A stretch of DNA of 64,000 nucleotides. Origin: Streptococcus mitis. Its GTDB lineage: Bacteria > Bacillota > Bacilli > Lactobacillales > Streptococcaceae. Numbering within the stretch: the stretch's first letter is position 1; each line of letters starts with the position of its first letter. The stretch lies in contig NZ_JPFU01000012.1 in the NCBI RefSeq assembly GCF_000722695.1, forward strand, positions 217,353 to 281,352, in the 5' to 3' direction. Under the pieces are notes generated by a model. That model had not been told where the DNA came from. It did not search any database and saw only the letters and a program-made list of their open reading frames with translations. Of this stretch, positions 37,903 to 49,386 are shown in pieces. The translations under genes and the position numbers were made by a program.

Positions 37903-38640
37903 TTATCCAATCTTTTGCAGATTGATCACTGCATCGTGATTCATCAAGACTTGGCCATACTCTTGTAAGACTGAACGACTGATATCACTATCGTCTGCAA
38001 ACTCGCGCATACGAGCCAAGAGCCAAGCTGGATATGGACTTGGATGATTTTCAATATCCACTAAAATGGTCAAATAATAGCGCTCGTTCATTTTGTAGAG
38101 TTCAGAAGTTTCCATCTCAAAAGTTACTGTTTTGGCAAAAGCCACCAAATCAGCCAACTTAGCAAAAGAAAGGATGTAGTAGATGTAAGGTTCTTTCTTG
38201 CTTTCAGCTTCTTGTTCAGCCCGCTCCTGTTCTTCTTCCCTGGCTTCTACTTGCTCTAGAGATTGAATCGCTTCGATATCATCCTTAGTCTTTTCTGCGA
38301 TGCTTTTTTCCAAGGTTTTGATAAATTCATCTGGCGACATTTGAGCCAATTCTTCCATATCTGGTAAATCCGATAAGTCTTCAAAATCTAGATTTTGGTC
38401 AATCTTTGATTTAGTTACAAAGACATCTACCTTATCAGGTTTTGGAGTCACACGGAAGCTCAACATGCCTGTATCCAGAAAACTATCAGGCATCTCTAAC
38501 TCATCCAAGATAGCATAAAAGAACTCTTCTGTTTTTTCTTGAGGAACAAGAAAGTCAGCAATCTCCATGCCACGATCCATCAAATCCTCTAAAGACATCG
38601 TGATTTTCAAAGTTGTATCACTAATTTGTTTCATTTTCAT
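37903..38640 (-). CDS. mecA: Adaptor protein MecA
   Basis: MecA delivers substrates to the ClpCP protease. In streptococci it targets the competence sigma factor ComX for degradation. From the ATG at 38640 (MKMKQISDTTLKITMSLEDLMDRGMEIADFL) the protein is 245 residues, the usual pneumococcal length. It has an N-terminal substrate-binding domain, a Glu-rich linker (VEAREEEQERAEQEAESKKE) and a C-terminal ClpC-binding domain. It is monocistronic with its own terminator. Confidence 0.94.
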   Translation of the reverse strand: MKMKQISDTTLKITMSLEDLMDRGMEIADFLVPQEKTEEFFYAILDELEMPDSFLDTGMLSFRVTPKPDKVDVFVTKSKIDQNLDFEDLSDLPDMEELAQMSPDEFIKTLEKSIAEKTKDDIEAIQSLEQVEAREEEQERAEQEAESKKEPYIYYILSFAKLADLVAFAKTVTFEMETSELYKMNERYYLTILVDIENHPSPYPAWLLARMREFADDSDISRSVLQEYGQVLMNHDAVINLQKIG

Positions 38641-38785
38641 TGCTAGTAACCTCATACTTTCAGTTCTATCTATTATACTAGATTTTTACGATTTTATCAA
38701 AAGAAGGCTCCTCTATCGGGCTAGATTTTCCCTAGGGTAACTTCTGTAGAAAATTCTAAAGGGAAATTTCTGCTAACAAATAGAA

Positions 38786-38823
38786 AAAGCCTTCAAAACC
38801 GGCTCTTAGCCAACTTTGAAGAC
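38786..38823 (-). terminator. Terminator of the teichoic-acid type cluster
   Basis: The stem CTTCAAAgTTGGCT / AGCCGGTTTTGAAG is followed by GCTTTTTC on the minus strand, just past the Wzz-like gene. Confidence 0.85.
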
Positions 38824-38840
38824 CTAATACATCAGAAAGC

Positions 38841-39875
38841 TTATAGTTTAAAGGTTGCTACACCAAGGATAGAACGATTTAAATTTCTAAGAATTTGAAG
38901 ACTTTGTTCAAATTTCTTATAACGAGTCACTCCATACTCTTCAACAAGAAGGACTGTATCTCTTTCCAAAAGAGATGGCACATCTTGTAAATCGACAAAA
39001 TGCATTCCTTTTAAAGCCTCTTGATTTTGTTTCAATTTATCTAAGATAGCTTTATTTGAGCTAACGATAGTCAATTCTTGTCCAGCATTTTTGTATGACA
39101 AGACATCTGCTAGGTTGGCAATTGTTGTAATCTCTGTTACAAAATCAATTTGATATTGAGAAAAATCACCTGCTCTATTGATTGTTGGATTAAAGAGATA
39201 AACCAATACATTTCCCATCACAACCAAAATCACACAGACTACTCCAATAACAGCTAAACGGAGAATCAAGTTTTTCACATTCAATCCAAGCGCTGTCTCA
39301 CCGTTTGCATTCAATTCTTTAGAGTTGATGGTTTCCAATTTTTCAATTTTTACATTTGCATAAGTATGTTTAAATTTCTCAATCAATCCATCAATTTTTC
39401 GCTCTAACAAGTCATTAGCGTCTTTACTTGGTGTCAAAATTTTCACACCAACCCCTGCATCGTCAATCATATAGTAGACAGTCAGTTTTTTCCACCAATA
39501 ATCATTCGTAGAATTTTTCAAGGTTGTTTCTGTCGTATCTAATTCACTGGCAATTTTTTTCAACTCACTAGACTCTATATCATTGAAAAGATAAGCTCCA
39601 TTCAAATTCCCATCAATCAATTTCCCGTAGAAATCACTATAACCACCAATTTGATGATTCAAAATCGTTTTAGCTGAATCTTCTGGAGGAGTGATTTTAT
39701 AACTAAGATAAGTTGAATAACTTGTTGTGTCTTTAACAGTATTTTTATTCCTAACTGCTTTAATTGTAAATGGTACAGCAATGAGAGCAAATAAAGCGAT
39801 GAGTACTAAAATATTTGCTTTTCGTTTTTTGTAAAGATTTGCAAATAAATCAGCTACTGAATAATGTTCAAACAT
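38841..39875 (-). CDS. tarQ: Wzz-like membrane protein of the teichoic acid cluster (TarQ-like)
   Basis: A 344-residue protein with two membrane helices, ILVLIALFALIAVPFTIKAV (about 21-40) and LAVIGVVCVILVVMGNVLVYLF (about 207-230), around an extracellular domain of ~160 residues. A cytosolic C-terminal domain resembles a nucleotide-binding fold without Walker motifs. This layout fits polysaccharide co-polymerase (Wzz) proteins that modulate chain length. It overlaps the polymerase gene by eight bases and ends the LicD operon. From memory it corresponds to the pneumococcal protein called TarQ. The symbol is by position and layout. Confidence 0.65.
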   Translation of the reverse strand: MFEHYSVADLFANLYKKRKANILVLIALFALIAVPFTIKAVRNKNTVKDTTSYSTYLSYKITPPEDSAKTILNHQIGGYSDFYGKLIDGNLNGAYLFNDIESSELKKIASELDTTETTLKNSTNDYWWKKLTVYYMIDDAGVGVKILTPSKDANDLLERKIDGLIEKFKHTYANVKIEKLETINSKELNANGETALGLNVKNLILRLAVIGVVCVILVVMGNVLVYLFNPTINRAGDFSQYQIDFVTEITTIANLADVLSYKNAGQELTIVSSNKAILDKLKQNQEALKGMHFVDLQDVPSLLERDTVLLVEEYGVTRYKKFEQSLQILRNLNRSILGVATFKL

Positions 39876-41337
39876 GATTTTTTTCTCCTTTGTTGAGTAG
39901 ATACTGGTTCTCTTTTGTAAGCATTTTTGCTACGAATATAATCACAATAACAATTCCCCAGAATTGCATTGTAAATAGATTGAAGAAGCTTTCTGAAAAG
40001 CTACTTCTTGGCATAAAGAATAGATTGTTCAAGATGAGTAGGGACAAGGCAAATAGGATTGTTCTAGAGCGATAGGCTACTTGCAACATGGCTATAAATA
40101 GCATGCCTAGTAAGAGACTAAGTAGAAAGACTCCTACCATACCATAGTCTGTATACAACTCCATGATATAACTACTTCCGATACCATGTCCTTTCAAATA
40201 TTCCTTGTTCAAAACAAGATAGGATAGATTGTGGGCATAACTATTACTATCAATAGCTAGTTCCACACTATTAGTTGTATGCTCAAAGGCTTTTCCTCCG
40301 AAAATAGCCCCCAAACTTCCTCTTGCAAAATAATCAAGAACAGGGCCAAAAGTAAAATTACGGAAATCTCGATAAGGTAAACTATTGTTAAATAGAAAAC
40401 CTCGAGCCAGAACACCAAAACTGGTTCCTTGTTTATAGATAAAGTCGAGCAGGATATCCCAGAAACCTGTATGGGAAACCTGGACATTATCCCGTACATA
40501 ATTGAGCACTCCCATTCCTAACATGAGAATAGGAGAACCTACAAAAATCGCTAACTTTTCTTTAAACCCAATCCATTTTCCTTTTTCAGTTTGCTCTCGC
40601 ATAAAGTAATAAACAAAAGCAAATAAAATACTTAAAATAAAGGGATTTCGTGTCCCGATTGCCAAATGAATGGTATTAGCTGCAATAAAGGAGACAAGAA
40701 CTGCTGTTGCCTGCAATTTCTTTGGCTTGGTTGCCAGATACATACACATTGCATAGACCGTAAAGGTCGATAATATGTAGGTAAAATAAGGCAGTTTACT
40801 TTCAAAATTTGCATAGTAGGCGTAGTAGGACGTCTGCAAGCGATACAAGAGACGTTCAAATAATCTAATGAAATAGAATGGATAAGTTAGAAGAAAAACT
40901 CCTAGTGATACAAAGCGTAACCGCTTGATATAAATCTCTTTTATAGAATTTCCTATCTTTGGTACTTTTATTTTCTTCCTAGCTATGAAGTAACGAGCTA
41001 GGACGCCTCCTGTAGTCAAACCCAGAATCGAAACCATGACGACTATAAAAGCAAAGCGATAGGCTATCGGATGATAGGTATCCAAAGCTCCATCCCTAAA
41101 ATAATCAATGGTCGGTCTTGATACCAGAAATATAAAAATGGTTAAAAAGAAAATAAAATGGATTAAGTAATACTTGATATCATTCCAGCAGGCAATTAAG
41201 CTACTAACCAGTAAGAACAATAAAGTAGAAAGTAAGTTAACATTATTATTATTAAACAGATACACAATTCCACTTACTAACGTCAAGGCATAGCTGACTA
41301 TGGTCAAACTAAATAACAATCGTTTTCCATCAATCAC
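39868..41337 (-). CDS. tarP: Polytopic repeat-unit polymerase (TarP-like)
   Basis: A 489-residue integral membrane protein with roughly a dozen hydrophobic helices and a long extracellular loop around residues 300-375 (DILLDFIYKQGTSFGVLARGF, YAHNLSYLVLNKEYLKGHGIGSSYIMELY). The layout is that of Wzy/O-antigen polymerases. In the pneumococcal scheme the equivalent enzyme polymerises teichoic acid repeat units on undecaprenyl phosphate. The start is GTG at 41337, with a GGGGGTG ribosome-site-like stretch upstream. No better ATG is in frame nearby. Function is inferred from topology and the LicD neighbourhood. Confidence 0.7.
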   Translation of the reverse strand: MIDGKRLLFSLTIVSYALTLVSGIVYLFNNNNVNLLSTLLFLLVSSLIACWNDIKYYLIHFIFFLTIFIFLVSRPTIDYFRDGALDTYHPIAYRFAFIVVMVSILGLTTGGVLARYFIARKKIKVPKIGNSIKEIYIKRLRFVSLGVFLLTYPFYFIRLFERLLYRLQTSYYAYYANFESKLPYFTYILSTFTVYAMCMYLATKPKKLQATAVLVSFIAANTIHLAIGTRNPFILSILFAFVYYFMREQTEKGKWIGFKEKLAIFVGSPILMLGMGVLNYVRDNVQVSHTGFWDILLDFIYKQGTSFGVLARGFLFNNSLPYRDFRNFTFGPVLDYFARGSLGAIFGGKAFEHTTNSVELAIDSNSYAHNLSYLVLNKEYLKGHGIGSSYIMELYTDYGMVGVFLLSLLLGMLFIAMLQVAYRSRTILFALSLLILNNLFFMPRSSFSESFFNLFTMQFWGIVIVIIFVAKMLTKENQYLLNKGEKNHV

Positions 41338-41352
41338 TTGCTCACCCCCATT

Positions 41353-42339
41353 CTAATGTAATTTTTTAGATTTTTCAATATTTTTCAGTAATAAGAATCG
41401 GTATAAGGAAATATTTATAAATAGAGCTAAGGCACTAATTCTTCTTCCCTTACGAAAAATTGGATTCCTAGAAATAGCAAAGGCATGGCCTTTTAAAAAA
41501 CGATGAATCTGAGAATAGGCTTCAAACCGTTTGTACTGTTCATCTAGCAACATCTTATCCAGAATAAAGAAATGGGCATAGGCCAATCTGAAGAAAGCAA
41601 CCTCTTTCAAGTCAGGATAGTTTTTCACAACTTCATTGTAAAAGTTTTGGTAGATATCAATATAGGCTAAATCCTTTTCTGCATAAGGTTTGGTCGTAAT
41701 ACTGTCTCCTCTATGGAAATAGTAATAATAGGGTTTGGTATTAACGACGTACTTCTTAGCCAACTTGATTAAATCAAAATGATAATAGGCGTCTTCATAA
41801 ATCAACCCTTTAGGAAAGGATAGAGCAATTGCGATTTCTCTCTTGATTAGCTTATTGCAAATCGTCCCAGGTATTTTTTCGCCTATGAGGTATTCCTTTA
41901 GAAATGTTTGAGAATCACAGACAAAATACTCATCCTGATTGGCTGACTGTGGGTTTTCATCATTAGCATAGACATTCATGACACCACAGCTCGAAACATC
42001 CGCATCTTCTTGAATTAATTGCTCATATAAACTCTGAATCATTTCTGGATGGATATAATCATCTGAGTCAATAAAAATCAGATAATCCCCATGTGCCTGC
42101 TTCATTCCATCATTTCGTGCTTGTGACAAGCCTTCGTTCTTTTTATGAAGCACTGATACCCTATCATCTTGTTCAGCGATTGAATCACACAAGCGACCAC
42201 TTTCATCTGTTGCTCCATCATCAACAAGAATGATTTCCAGATTTTGATAGGTCTGCTTCTGAATGGAAGCTATCGATTTTTCTAGGTACTGCGCCACATT
42301 ATAGACTGGCACAATCACACTAATTAATGCAGTTTCCAT
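41353..42339 (-). CDS. Family 2 glycosyltransferase
   Basis: A 328-residue cytosolic glycosyltransferase with GT-A fold: ISVIVPVYNVAQYLEKSIASI at the start, LVDDGATDESG (nucleotide-binding Asp), LSQARNDGMKQAHGDYLIFIDSDDYI (DxD-type metal site) and an EDAYYHFDL acceptor-side motif near residue 180. It likely adds a sugar, possibly GalNAc, to the lipid-linked teichoic acid repeat. It begins one base after the preceding gene stops. Confidence 0.88.
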   Translation of the reverse strand: METALISVIVPVYNVAQYLEKSIASIQKQTYQNLEIILVDDGATDESGRLCDSIAEQDDRVSVLHKKNEGLSQARNDGMKQAHGDYLIFIDSDDYIHPEMIQSLYEQLIQEDADVSSCGVMNVYANDENPQSANQDEYFVCDSQTFLKEYLIGEKIPGTICNKLIKREIAIALSFPKGLIYEDAYYHFDLIKLAKKYVVNTKPYYYYFHRGDSITTKPYAEKDLAYIDIYQNFYNEVVKNYPDLKEVAFFRLAYAHFFILDKMLLDEQYKRFEAYSQIHRFLKGHAFAISRNPIFRKGRRISALALFINISLYRFLLLKNIEKSKKLH

Positions 42340-42340
42340 G

Positions 42341-43444
42341 CTACTCCTCTAATAGTTTTTCTACTTGTTCGATTTGTTTGGCAATTGTAAATTGCTGAAT
42401 GAATTGGCTAGCCTCATTGACATCGAAGTTTGAGGCAGAAGTCATGTAGTTCGTAATTGCCTGAGCTGCCTCTTGATTACTCTCAATGATTTGTCCAAAT
42501 CGACCTTCTTGGGATAATTCCTCAGCCCCTCCAACCTCTGTAGAGACAAAAGGAAGTCCCAGACTCAAGGCTTCCACATACACTCCAGGAAACCCTTCTT
42601 GTTTAGACATAGACAAGAGAACTTTCATATTAAATAAATACTGATAAGGATTTTTTTGATAACCAAGGAAATGTACATAGTCCTCAAGCCCATACTCTTT
42701 GACCCGTTTTTTCAGTTCCTCTTCCATATCACCAGCACCGATAAAGTAAAGGTGATAATTTTTTCCTTCTTGGTGTAATAACCGTATCACTTCCACCACA
42801 CGGTCAGACCCCTTATTTTCCTCAATCCGTCCAATGGTACAGATACTTTGAGACGCAATCTCGATATCAATCTTCTCATGAGATTTTTCTTGAATAGTCT
42901 TAAAATCATAACCATTGTAGACCGTCCGTAATTTGGAAGCATAATCTGGATAGATTCCCTTGATAGAATGACTGGTCTTTTTTGAAATTCCTACAATGGT
43001 ATCCGCAACATCCAACTGGCGTCTATGTGATTCCCTTTTTGAGCTATCCTTAAGAAATTCTTCAATACTTCCATGAATCCAAGATATCTTCTTAACTTCT
43101 TTTCTTTTAGAGAACAAAAGCGGTGGATTCATAATTGTAAAGGAAACTTCAACATCATAGTCATCTTTCACAAGCAAGCGCCGAGTCAATCTTGGAAAAT
43201 AAATTCTTATTCTCCACAAAAGAGCTCGGAGCCATCTGGCTTGACGATAATCCTGAAAGGATTTTAAAATTCGTACATGTTTAGGAACAAATTCATATCC
43301 CTTGTCAAAGTGCTCCATTTCAAGAATATCAATATCATACTTTTCTGGATCCAGATTAGAAACAATGGTAGATAGAATCTTCTCTGCTCCGCCTCCGAGA
43401 GAAAAAGACCACATAAAAAATAAGATTTTTTTCTTAGCCACCAT
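42341..43444 (-). CDS. Family 4 glycosyltransferase
   Basis: A 367-residue GT-B enzyme. The N-terminus MVAKKKILFFMWSFSLGGGAEKILSTIV has the glycine loop typical of GT4. The C-terminal donor site is seen as SICTIGRIEENKGSDRVVEVIRLL and SKQEGFPGVYVEALSLGLPFVSTEVGGAEEL (Ex7E motif). The ATG at 43444 overlaps the licD stop by 11 bases. A longer frame to 43498 would run inside licD and was rejected. It probably acts on the same lipid-linked repeat as the GT2 next to it. Confidence 0.88.
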   Translation of the reverse strand: MVAKKKILFFMWSFSLGGGAEKILSTIVSNLDPEKYDIDILEMEHFDKGYEFVPKHVRILKSFQDYRQARWLRALLWRIRIYFPRLTRRLLVKDDYDVEVSFTIMNPPLLFSKRKEVKKISWIHGSIEEFLKDSSKRESHRRQLDVADTIVGISKKTSHSIKGIYPDYASKLRTVYNGYDFKTIQEKSHEKIDIEIASQSICTIGRIEENKGSDRVVEVIRLLHQEGKNYHLYFIGAGDMEEELKKRVKEYGLEDYVHFLGYQKNPYQYLFNMKVLLSMSKQEGFPGVYVEALSLGLPFVSTEVGGAEELSQEGRFGQIIESNQEAAQAITNYMTSASNFDVNEASQFIQQFTIAKQIEQVEKLLEE

Positions 43445-44279
43445 ATTCTCCCTTGTATTCCGTATAAGACTTATCCATATCAGCGATGACAGCATCATGA
43501 TGTGGTACTTGCTTGTCTGCTGGTGGTGGCGTCATATAATCTCCAAAAGCAGTGCTAAGATAGGCATCATAGCCGATTGGAATAGGCAACTCTGTCCCTT
43601 CAAATGGCAAGAAAAGATTATTTTCAAAAGATGCGATTGGGTACTTGTTTCTCATATAGCCAGGACCTGAGCATAATTCTGTAATGCCATCGCTTTCAGC
43701 GAGACCATATTTAGTCATTTCTTTCTCAGCTTTTTTCCAAATGCGATAACGGAGAGATTTTGGAGTCAATCCCAGTAAAATACGACTTCCCCATTTCATA
43801 AGTGCACCATGCTTTTCTGGAATAGTTTGCGCACAAAAGAGTGAATAGATCAAGGCCCAGCGAACCTGTTTTTTCCGCTCAGCTGGATTCTTCGGATAAT
43901 AATCCAAAGGCAAGACATCCAAGGCAAGACCATGTGGCAAATTCAAATCCTGCTGATAAGGTTTGATACAGGTCGTTTCCTTGTCACGAATAGTAATAAA
44001 AAGATTGCGGTCTACAAAATCCTTGTTACTCTTTGACAAGAAATAACGCTCATCTGCATAACGAGGCCATAATTCTGCTAATCTCTCATAATCTTTACGA
44101 GGCATAAAAAAGTCTAGGTCGTCGTCCCAAGGAATAAAGCCCTTGTTTCGAAGGGTACCAATAGCCCCTCCGCCACAGAGATAACAGAGCAAATCATGTT
44201 CTTTACAAAAGGCCACAAAATATTCAGCCATCTCCAGACTTCGAGCCTGAATTGCTTTTAAATCAGTCATATTGTTCAT
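43434..44279 (-). CDS. licD3: LicD-family phosphotransferase
   Basis: LicD proteins transfer phosphocholine or related groups to teichoic acid or polysaccharide sugars. The 281-residue protein has the LicD core: YLCGGGAIGTLRNKGFIPWDDDLDFFMPRKDYERL near residues 32-70 with the Gly-Gly and Asp-Asp-Asp-x-Asp metal residues, and LALDVLPLDYYP. It is the first gene of the cluster, preceded by an extended -10 (TGGTATAAT at 44308-44303). The symbol licD3 is from memory of the pneumococcal gene next to psr. The transferred group is not proven here. Confidence 0.75.
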   Translation of the reverse strand: MNNMTDLKAIQARSLEMAEYFVAFCKEHDLLCYLCGGGAIGTLRNKGFIPWDDDLDFFMPRKDYERLAELWPRYADERYFLSKSNKDFVDRNLFITIRDKETTCIKPYQQDLNLPHGLALDVLPLDYYPKNPAERKKQVRWALIYSLFCAQTIPEKHGALMKWGSRILLGLTPKSLRYRIWKKAEKEMTKYGLAESDGITELCSGPGYMRNKYPIASFENNLFLPFEGTELPIPIGYDAYLSTAFGDYMTPPPADKQVPHHDAVIADMDKSYTEYKGEYGG

Positions 44280-44345
44280 TATTCTTTCTATCGTATCGTT
44301 TCATTATACCACAAATACGGGGTGAAAATCTATTGCAGACTGTAA

Positions 44346-44392
44346 AAAATCAAAGCCTGATTGCTAGATAAATAGCCTTCAGACTTTGATTC
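44346..44392 (-). terminator. Terminator of aroA-aroK-pheA-psr
   Basis: The stem AATCAAAGtCTGA / TCAGgCTTTGATT is followed by a T6 tail on the minus strand, just past psr. Confidence 0.85.
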
Positions 44393-44404
44393 TCCTATCT
44401 TATT

Positions 44405-45715
44405 TTATCTCAAGCCCATCTGAGATAATTTATTCTGATATTTGTTTTGATCAACCAGCAAACCCAAGCCTCCATAGACATCATAGGCATCGACCCAATC
44501 ACCTAGTTCTGGAACTGTTAATCTCTCAATGCCATTTTGCGCTCCATCTAGGAAGGATAAGCCATTAGTCAGTAGGAAACTATAAGGAACATTCGTAGAG
44601 GTCATGCCAAAGACCTTACCAAGTGCTTCTGATCCAGTAAAGAGTTTAGTTGGATCCTTGAGTTGTTGCAGAACAGCTGTCAACACTTGCTGTTGTCTCT
44701 TGGTACGACCGTAATCACCTTCATCATCATCACGGAAGCGAGCATAATTGAGCAAGGTTGATCCGTTCATCTGCTGTTTCCCAACTTTGATGGTTTGGGT
44801 TGGAGATTCAGTCTCAGTAGCATGCAAATCATCTCCGACTGTAGCTTCTGTTAATGGACGCCCATTCAATGTTGAAAACTGGGCATCAATTGTCACACCA
44901 TCAGGGAAAAGCGTGTCAATCGCTGTTGCAAAGGCCTGGAAGTCTACCAAAGCATAGTACTTAATGTCCAAGTCAAAATTATCTTTCAAGACTTGGCGAA
45001 CCATTTCTGCCCCTCTTTGCCCCTCTTGTTCTCCTAACTCATAGGCTACGTTTAACTTGTTATCCGTCTGTTTTCTACCGTTAATCACTTGGCTGTAACC
45101 ATCTATATAAACCAAATTATCACGCATGAAGCTGACCAGCTTGATTTTCTTATCTGATCCACCGACGTTTAGGACCATAATCGAGTCCGTTCTCGTTTCA
45201 GCACTATTTTGACCAATCCGTCCATCCGTTCCCATAATCAAAATATTAACCCCATCCTTGGTATCTTGACCATTAAAGACTTCTACTTGAGCTGCCTTAG
45301 CATTTGCAGGTTTGTTTGAATCAGCATTTGAATAACCTTTGAGGAACATAAAAATCATGCCAAAACCGACACAGGCTAAAAGGGCGAACAGTCCAGCAAA
45401 AATACGACCCCAACGAATCTTACGTTTTTTGGATGTAACCTTCGGATGAGGATGACTTTTCTGGTATTTTTTTGCACGACTACGGTTAGCATAGGATGGA
45501 AGAGAAGACTGATTGATTGGTTCCATGAAAGACTCTTCCATATCGTGATTTTCATTATGAATTTCTGAAGAATCTTCACTACTACTGGCCATATTTAACT
45601 TACCTTTCAGGTAAGCAAACTCTTTCTTCTCTCGCTCATTGAGGTAATGAATGTTCTTAAAAAGATAGTCATAACGTAACTGCTCATGATGGCTTAAAGG
45701 ATTTTCTTTCCTCAT
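44405..45715 (-). CDS. psr: LytR-CpsA-Psr family wall-polymer ligase
   Basis: LCP proteins transfer teichoic acids or capsule from undecaprenyl carrier to peptidoglycan. The 436-residue protein has a cytosolic ~125-residue tail (basic just before the membrane), one membrane helix (about 135-155, IFAGLFALLACVGFGMIFMFL) and an extracellular LCP domain with ILIMGTDGR, ETRTDSIMVLNV (Arg/Asp) and VSFMRDNLVYIDGY (Arg). Its place between pheA and the LicD cluster is consistent with attaching the polymer made next door. It overlaps pheA by four bases (ATGA). Confidence 0.9.
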   Translation of the reverse strand: MRKENPLSHHEQLRYDYLFKNIHYLNEREKKEFAYLKGKLNMASSSEDSSEIHNENHDMEESFMEPINQSSLPSYANRSRAKKYQKSHPHPKVTSKKRKIRWGRIFAGLFALLACVGFGMIFMFLKGYSNADSNKPANAKAAQVEVFNGQDTKDGVNILIMGTDGRIGQNSAETRTDSIMVLNVGGSDKKIKLVSFMRDNLVYIDGYSQVINGRKQTDNKLNVAYELGEQEGQRGAEMVRQVLKDNFDLDIKYYALVDFQAFATAIDTLFPDGVTIDAQFSTLNGRPLTEATVGDDLHATETESPTQTIKVGKQQMNGSTLLNYARFRDDDEGDYGRTKRQQQVLTAVLQQLKDPTKLFTGSEALGKVFGMTSTNVPYSFLLTNGLSFLDGAQNGIERLTVPELGDWVDAYDVYGGLGLLVDQNKYQNKLSQMGLR

Positions 45716-46556
45716 CTTCTCTCCTTTCCATGGTCTGATATTGAATAAATAGGATAAGCTCCCAGAACTTTATACTGAATTCCAATCGCTTCTAATTCTT
45801 TTTGGGCAAAGTGGACCAAGGCCTGATCAGTATAATCCACATCGATAATGAAAAAGTATTCGCCCAGTGCTGTCTTGAGTGGACGACTTTCAATTTTTGT
45901 CAGGTCAATTCCTCGCCAAGCGAAGGTTGAAAGAGCCTTATAAAGTGCGCCAGGAAGGTTGTCAGGCAAGGTCAAGGCCAAAGTCATTTTCTCAGTTTGT
46001 GCTTGCAAGGGGATACTAGGCTTTTCAGCTCCCAGAACCCAAAAACGTGTGAAATTGGCTTCCATTTCCTGAATATCCTCGGCAATCAGTTCTAAGCCAT
46101 ATTCTTCGGCAGAACTTCTTGGTGCAATGGCTGCATAAGGCTGGTCAGGATGTTCGGAAATAAAACGGGCCGCATAAGCTGTACTAGCTGTTACCTCGAT
46201 TTGGGCTTCTGGATATTGTTCATCGATGAATTTCTTTCCTTGAGCCAATGCCTGTGGATGTGAAAAAATCTTTTCAATCTTAGTGTGACCTGGAACTAGC
46301 ATCAACTGCTGATGAATAGGTTGAACAATTTCTGCCACTGCTTGGATACGAGCCTGATGAAAAAGGTAGTCCAAGGTTTCATGAACACTACCCTCGATAG
46401 AATTTTCAACTGGCACCACAGAATAATTCACCAAGCCTTGTTCATAGGCCTTGATAACATCTGTAATGTTGGCAAAGGCCTGCAATTCCTCATGAGGAAA
46501 AGCTGTCTGCACAACGTGGTGTGAAAATGATCCCTTGGGACCTAGATAAGCAATTT

Positions 46557-46560
<4 letters not shown>
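45712..46560 (-). CDS. pheA: Prephenate dehydratase
   Basis: PheA converts prephenate to phenylpyruvate for phenylalanine. It is a 282-residue monofunctional enzyme. The sequence has MKIAYLGPKGSFSHH, VPVENSIEGSVHETLD, the TSTAYAARF-like ASTAYAARFI block and a C-terminal ACT domain with ESRPLKTALGEYFFIIDVD (regulatory ESRP motif). It overlaps aroK and psr by four bases each, so the genes are translationally coupled. Confidence 0.96.
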
Positions 46561-48731
<2,171 letters not shown>

Positions 48732-48739
<8 letters not shown>

Positions 48740-49386
48740 GATTTTCTCCTTTTTCATTTCTTTTAAAATTACTAGTCACTCTGTGGTCTTTATTATTGTG
48801 CAATCACTTTTATATGACCTCTTGAATGTCCATTGCTTAATTCCTTATCTGGTATATACTCTATCTTCAAAGTTCCTAAATTAGAGCCTGTTTTTATTTC
48901 ATTTGACATAAGATTATCAAAATAGTTATTTATCTCATCATCAGATAAGGATGATTCAATCGATTTAACAATATCATGAAATACTTCTTTCATTCCTGTA
49001 ACACCAGATTCACTATTTTCATTTGTCTGATTTATTGTTACATTGATTTTATCAGTATCATTTGCATGTAAAAGTTCCAAGTAGTATCCGTAGCTTGATG
49101 CGAAGTATTTTATTTTTATATTTCCTTTTTTGATATTTTCTAATGGACTATTAGAATTTTGATTATAGCTATTAATAAAATCATTAATAATTCTATCGTC
49201 TACATACTTTGAATTGGTTTTCTCTGAACTTGTTTCTTTCTTAGATGGTTCATTTTTTGTCTCGACACTTGCTTCTGAATTAGTTTTCACATCTTTTTTA
49301 ACAGCACAAGCACTAAGCAGGATAAAAGAAATAAAGATAATACCAAATATTAATTTAAATTTTATTTTTGACATGATTTTCTCCTT
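48732..49386 (-). repeat. 20-bp direct repeats flanking the lipoprotein gene
   Basis: TTTGACATGATTTTCTCCTT occurs at 48732-48751 and again, identical, at 49367-49386. Each copy contains a ribosome site and the ATG-TCA-AA start of the gene it precedes (UPF0342 and the lipoprotein). The 635-base period equals the lipoprotein gene plus its spacer, so the gene looks inserted at, or duplicated from, a gene start. Confidence 0.85.
48793..49374 (-). CDS. Small lipoprotein of unknown function
   Basis: A 193-residue lipoprotein. The signal MSKIKFKLIFGIIFISFILLSAC ends in the lipobox LSAC with the lipid-bearing Cys at 23. A Ser/Lys/Glu/Thr linker of ~35 residues follows, then a ~135-residue globular domain with many Asn and Ile. 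I do not recognise the family. The codon use is markedly AT-rich compared with the aro genes on both sides, and 20-bp direct repeats bracket the gene. Both suggest recent acquisition. It would be transcribed with tyrA, from which it starts 11 bases away. Confidence 0.75.
   Translation of the reverse strand: MSKIKFKLIFGIIFISFILLSACAVKKDVKTNSEASVETKNEPSKKETSSEKTNSKYVDDRIINDFINSYNQNSNSPLENIKKGNIKIKYFASSYGYYLELLHANDTDKINVTINQTNENSESGVTGMKEVFHDIVKSIESSLSDDEINNYFDNLMSNEIKTGSNLGTLKIEYIPDKELSNGHSRGHIKVIAQ

Noticed and set aside
43444..43498. Longer start for the GT4 gene
   Set aside because: It lies inside licD codons and lacks a ribosome site. The ATG at 43444 fits GT4 N-termini.
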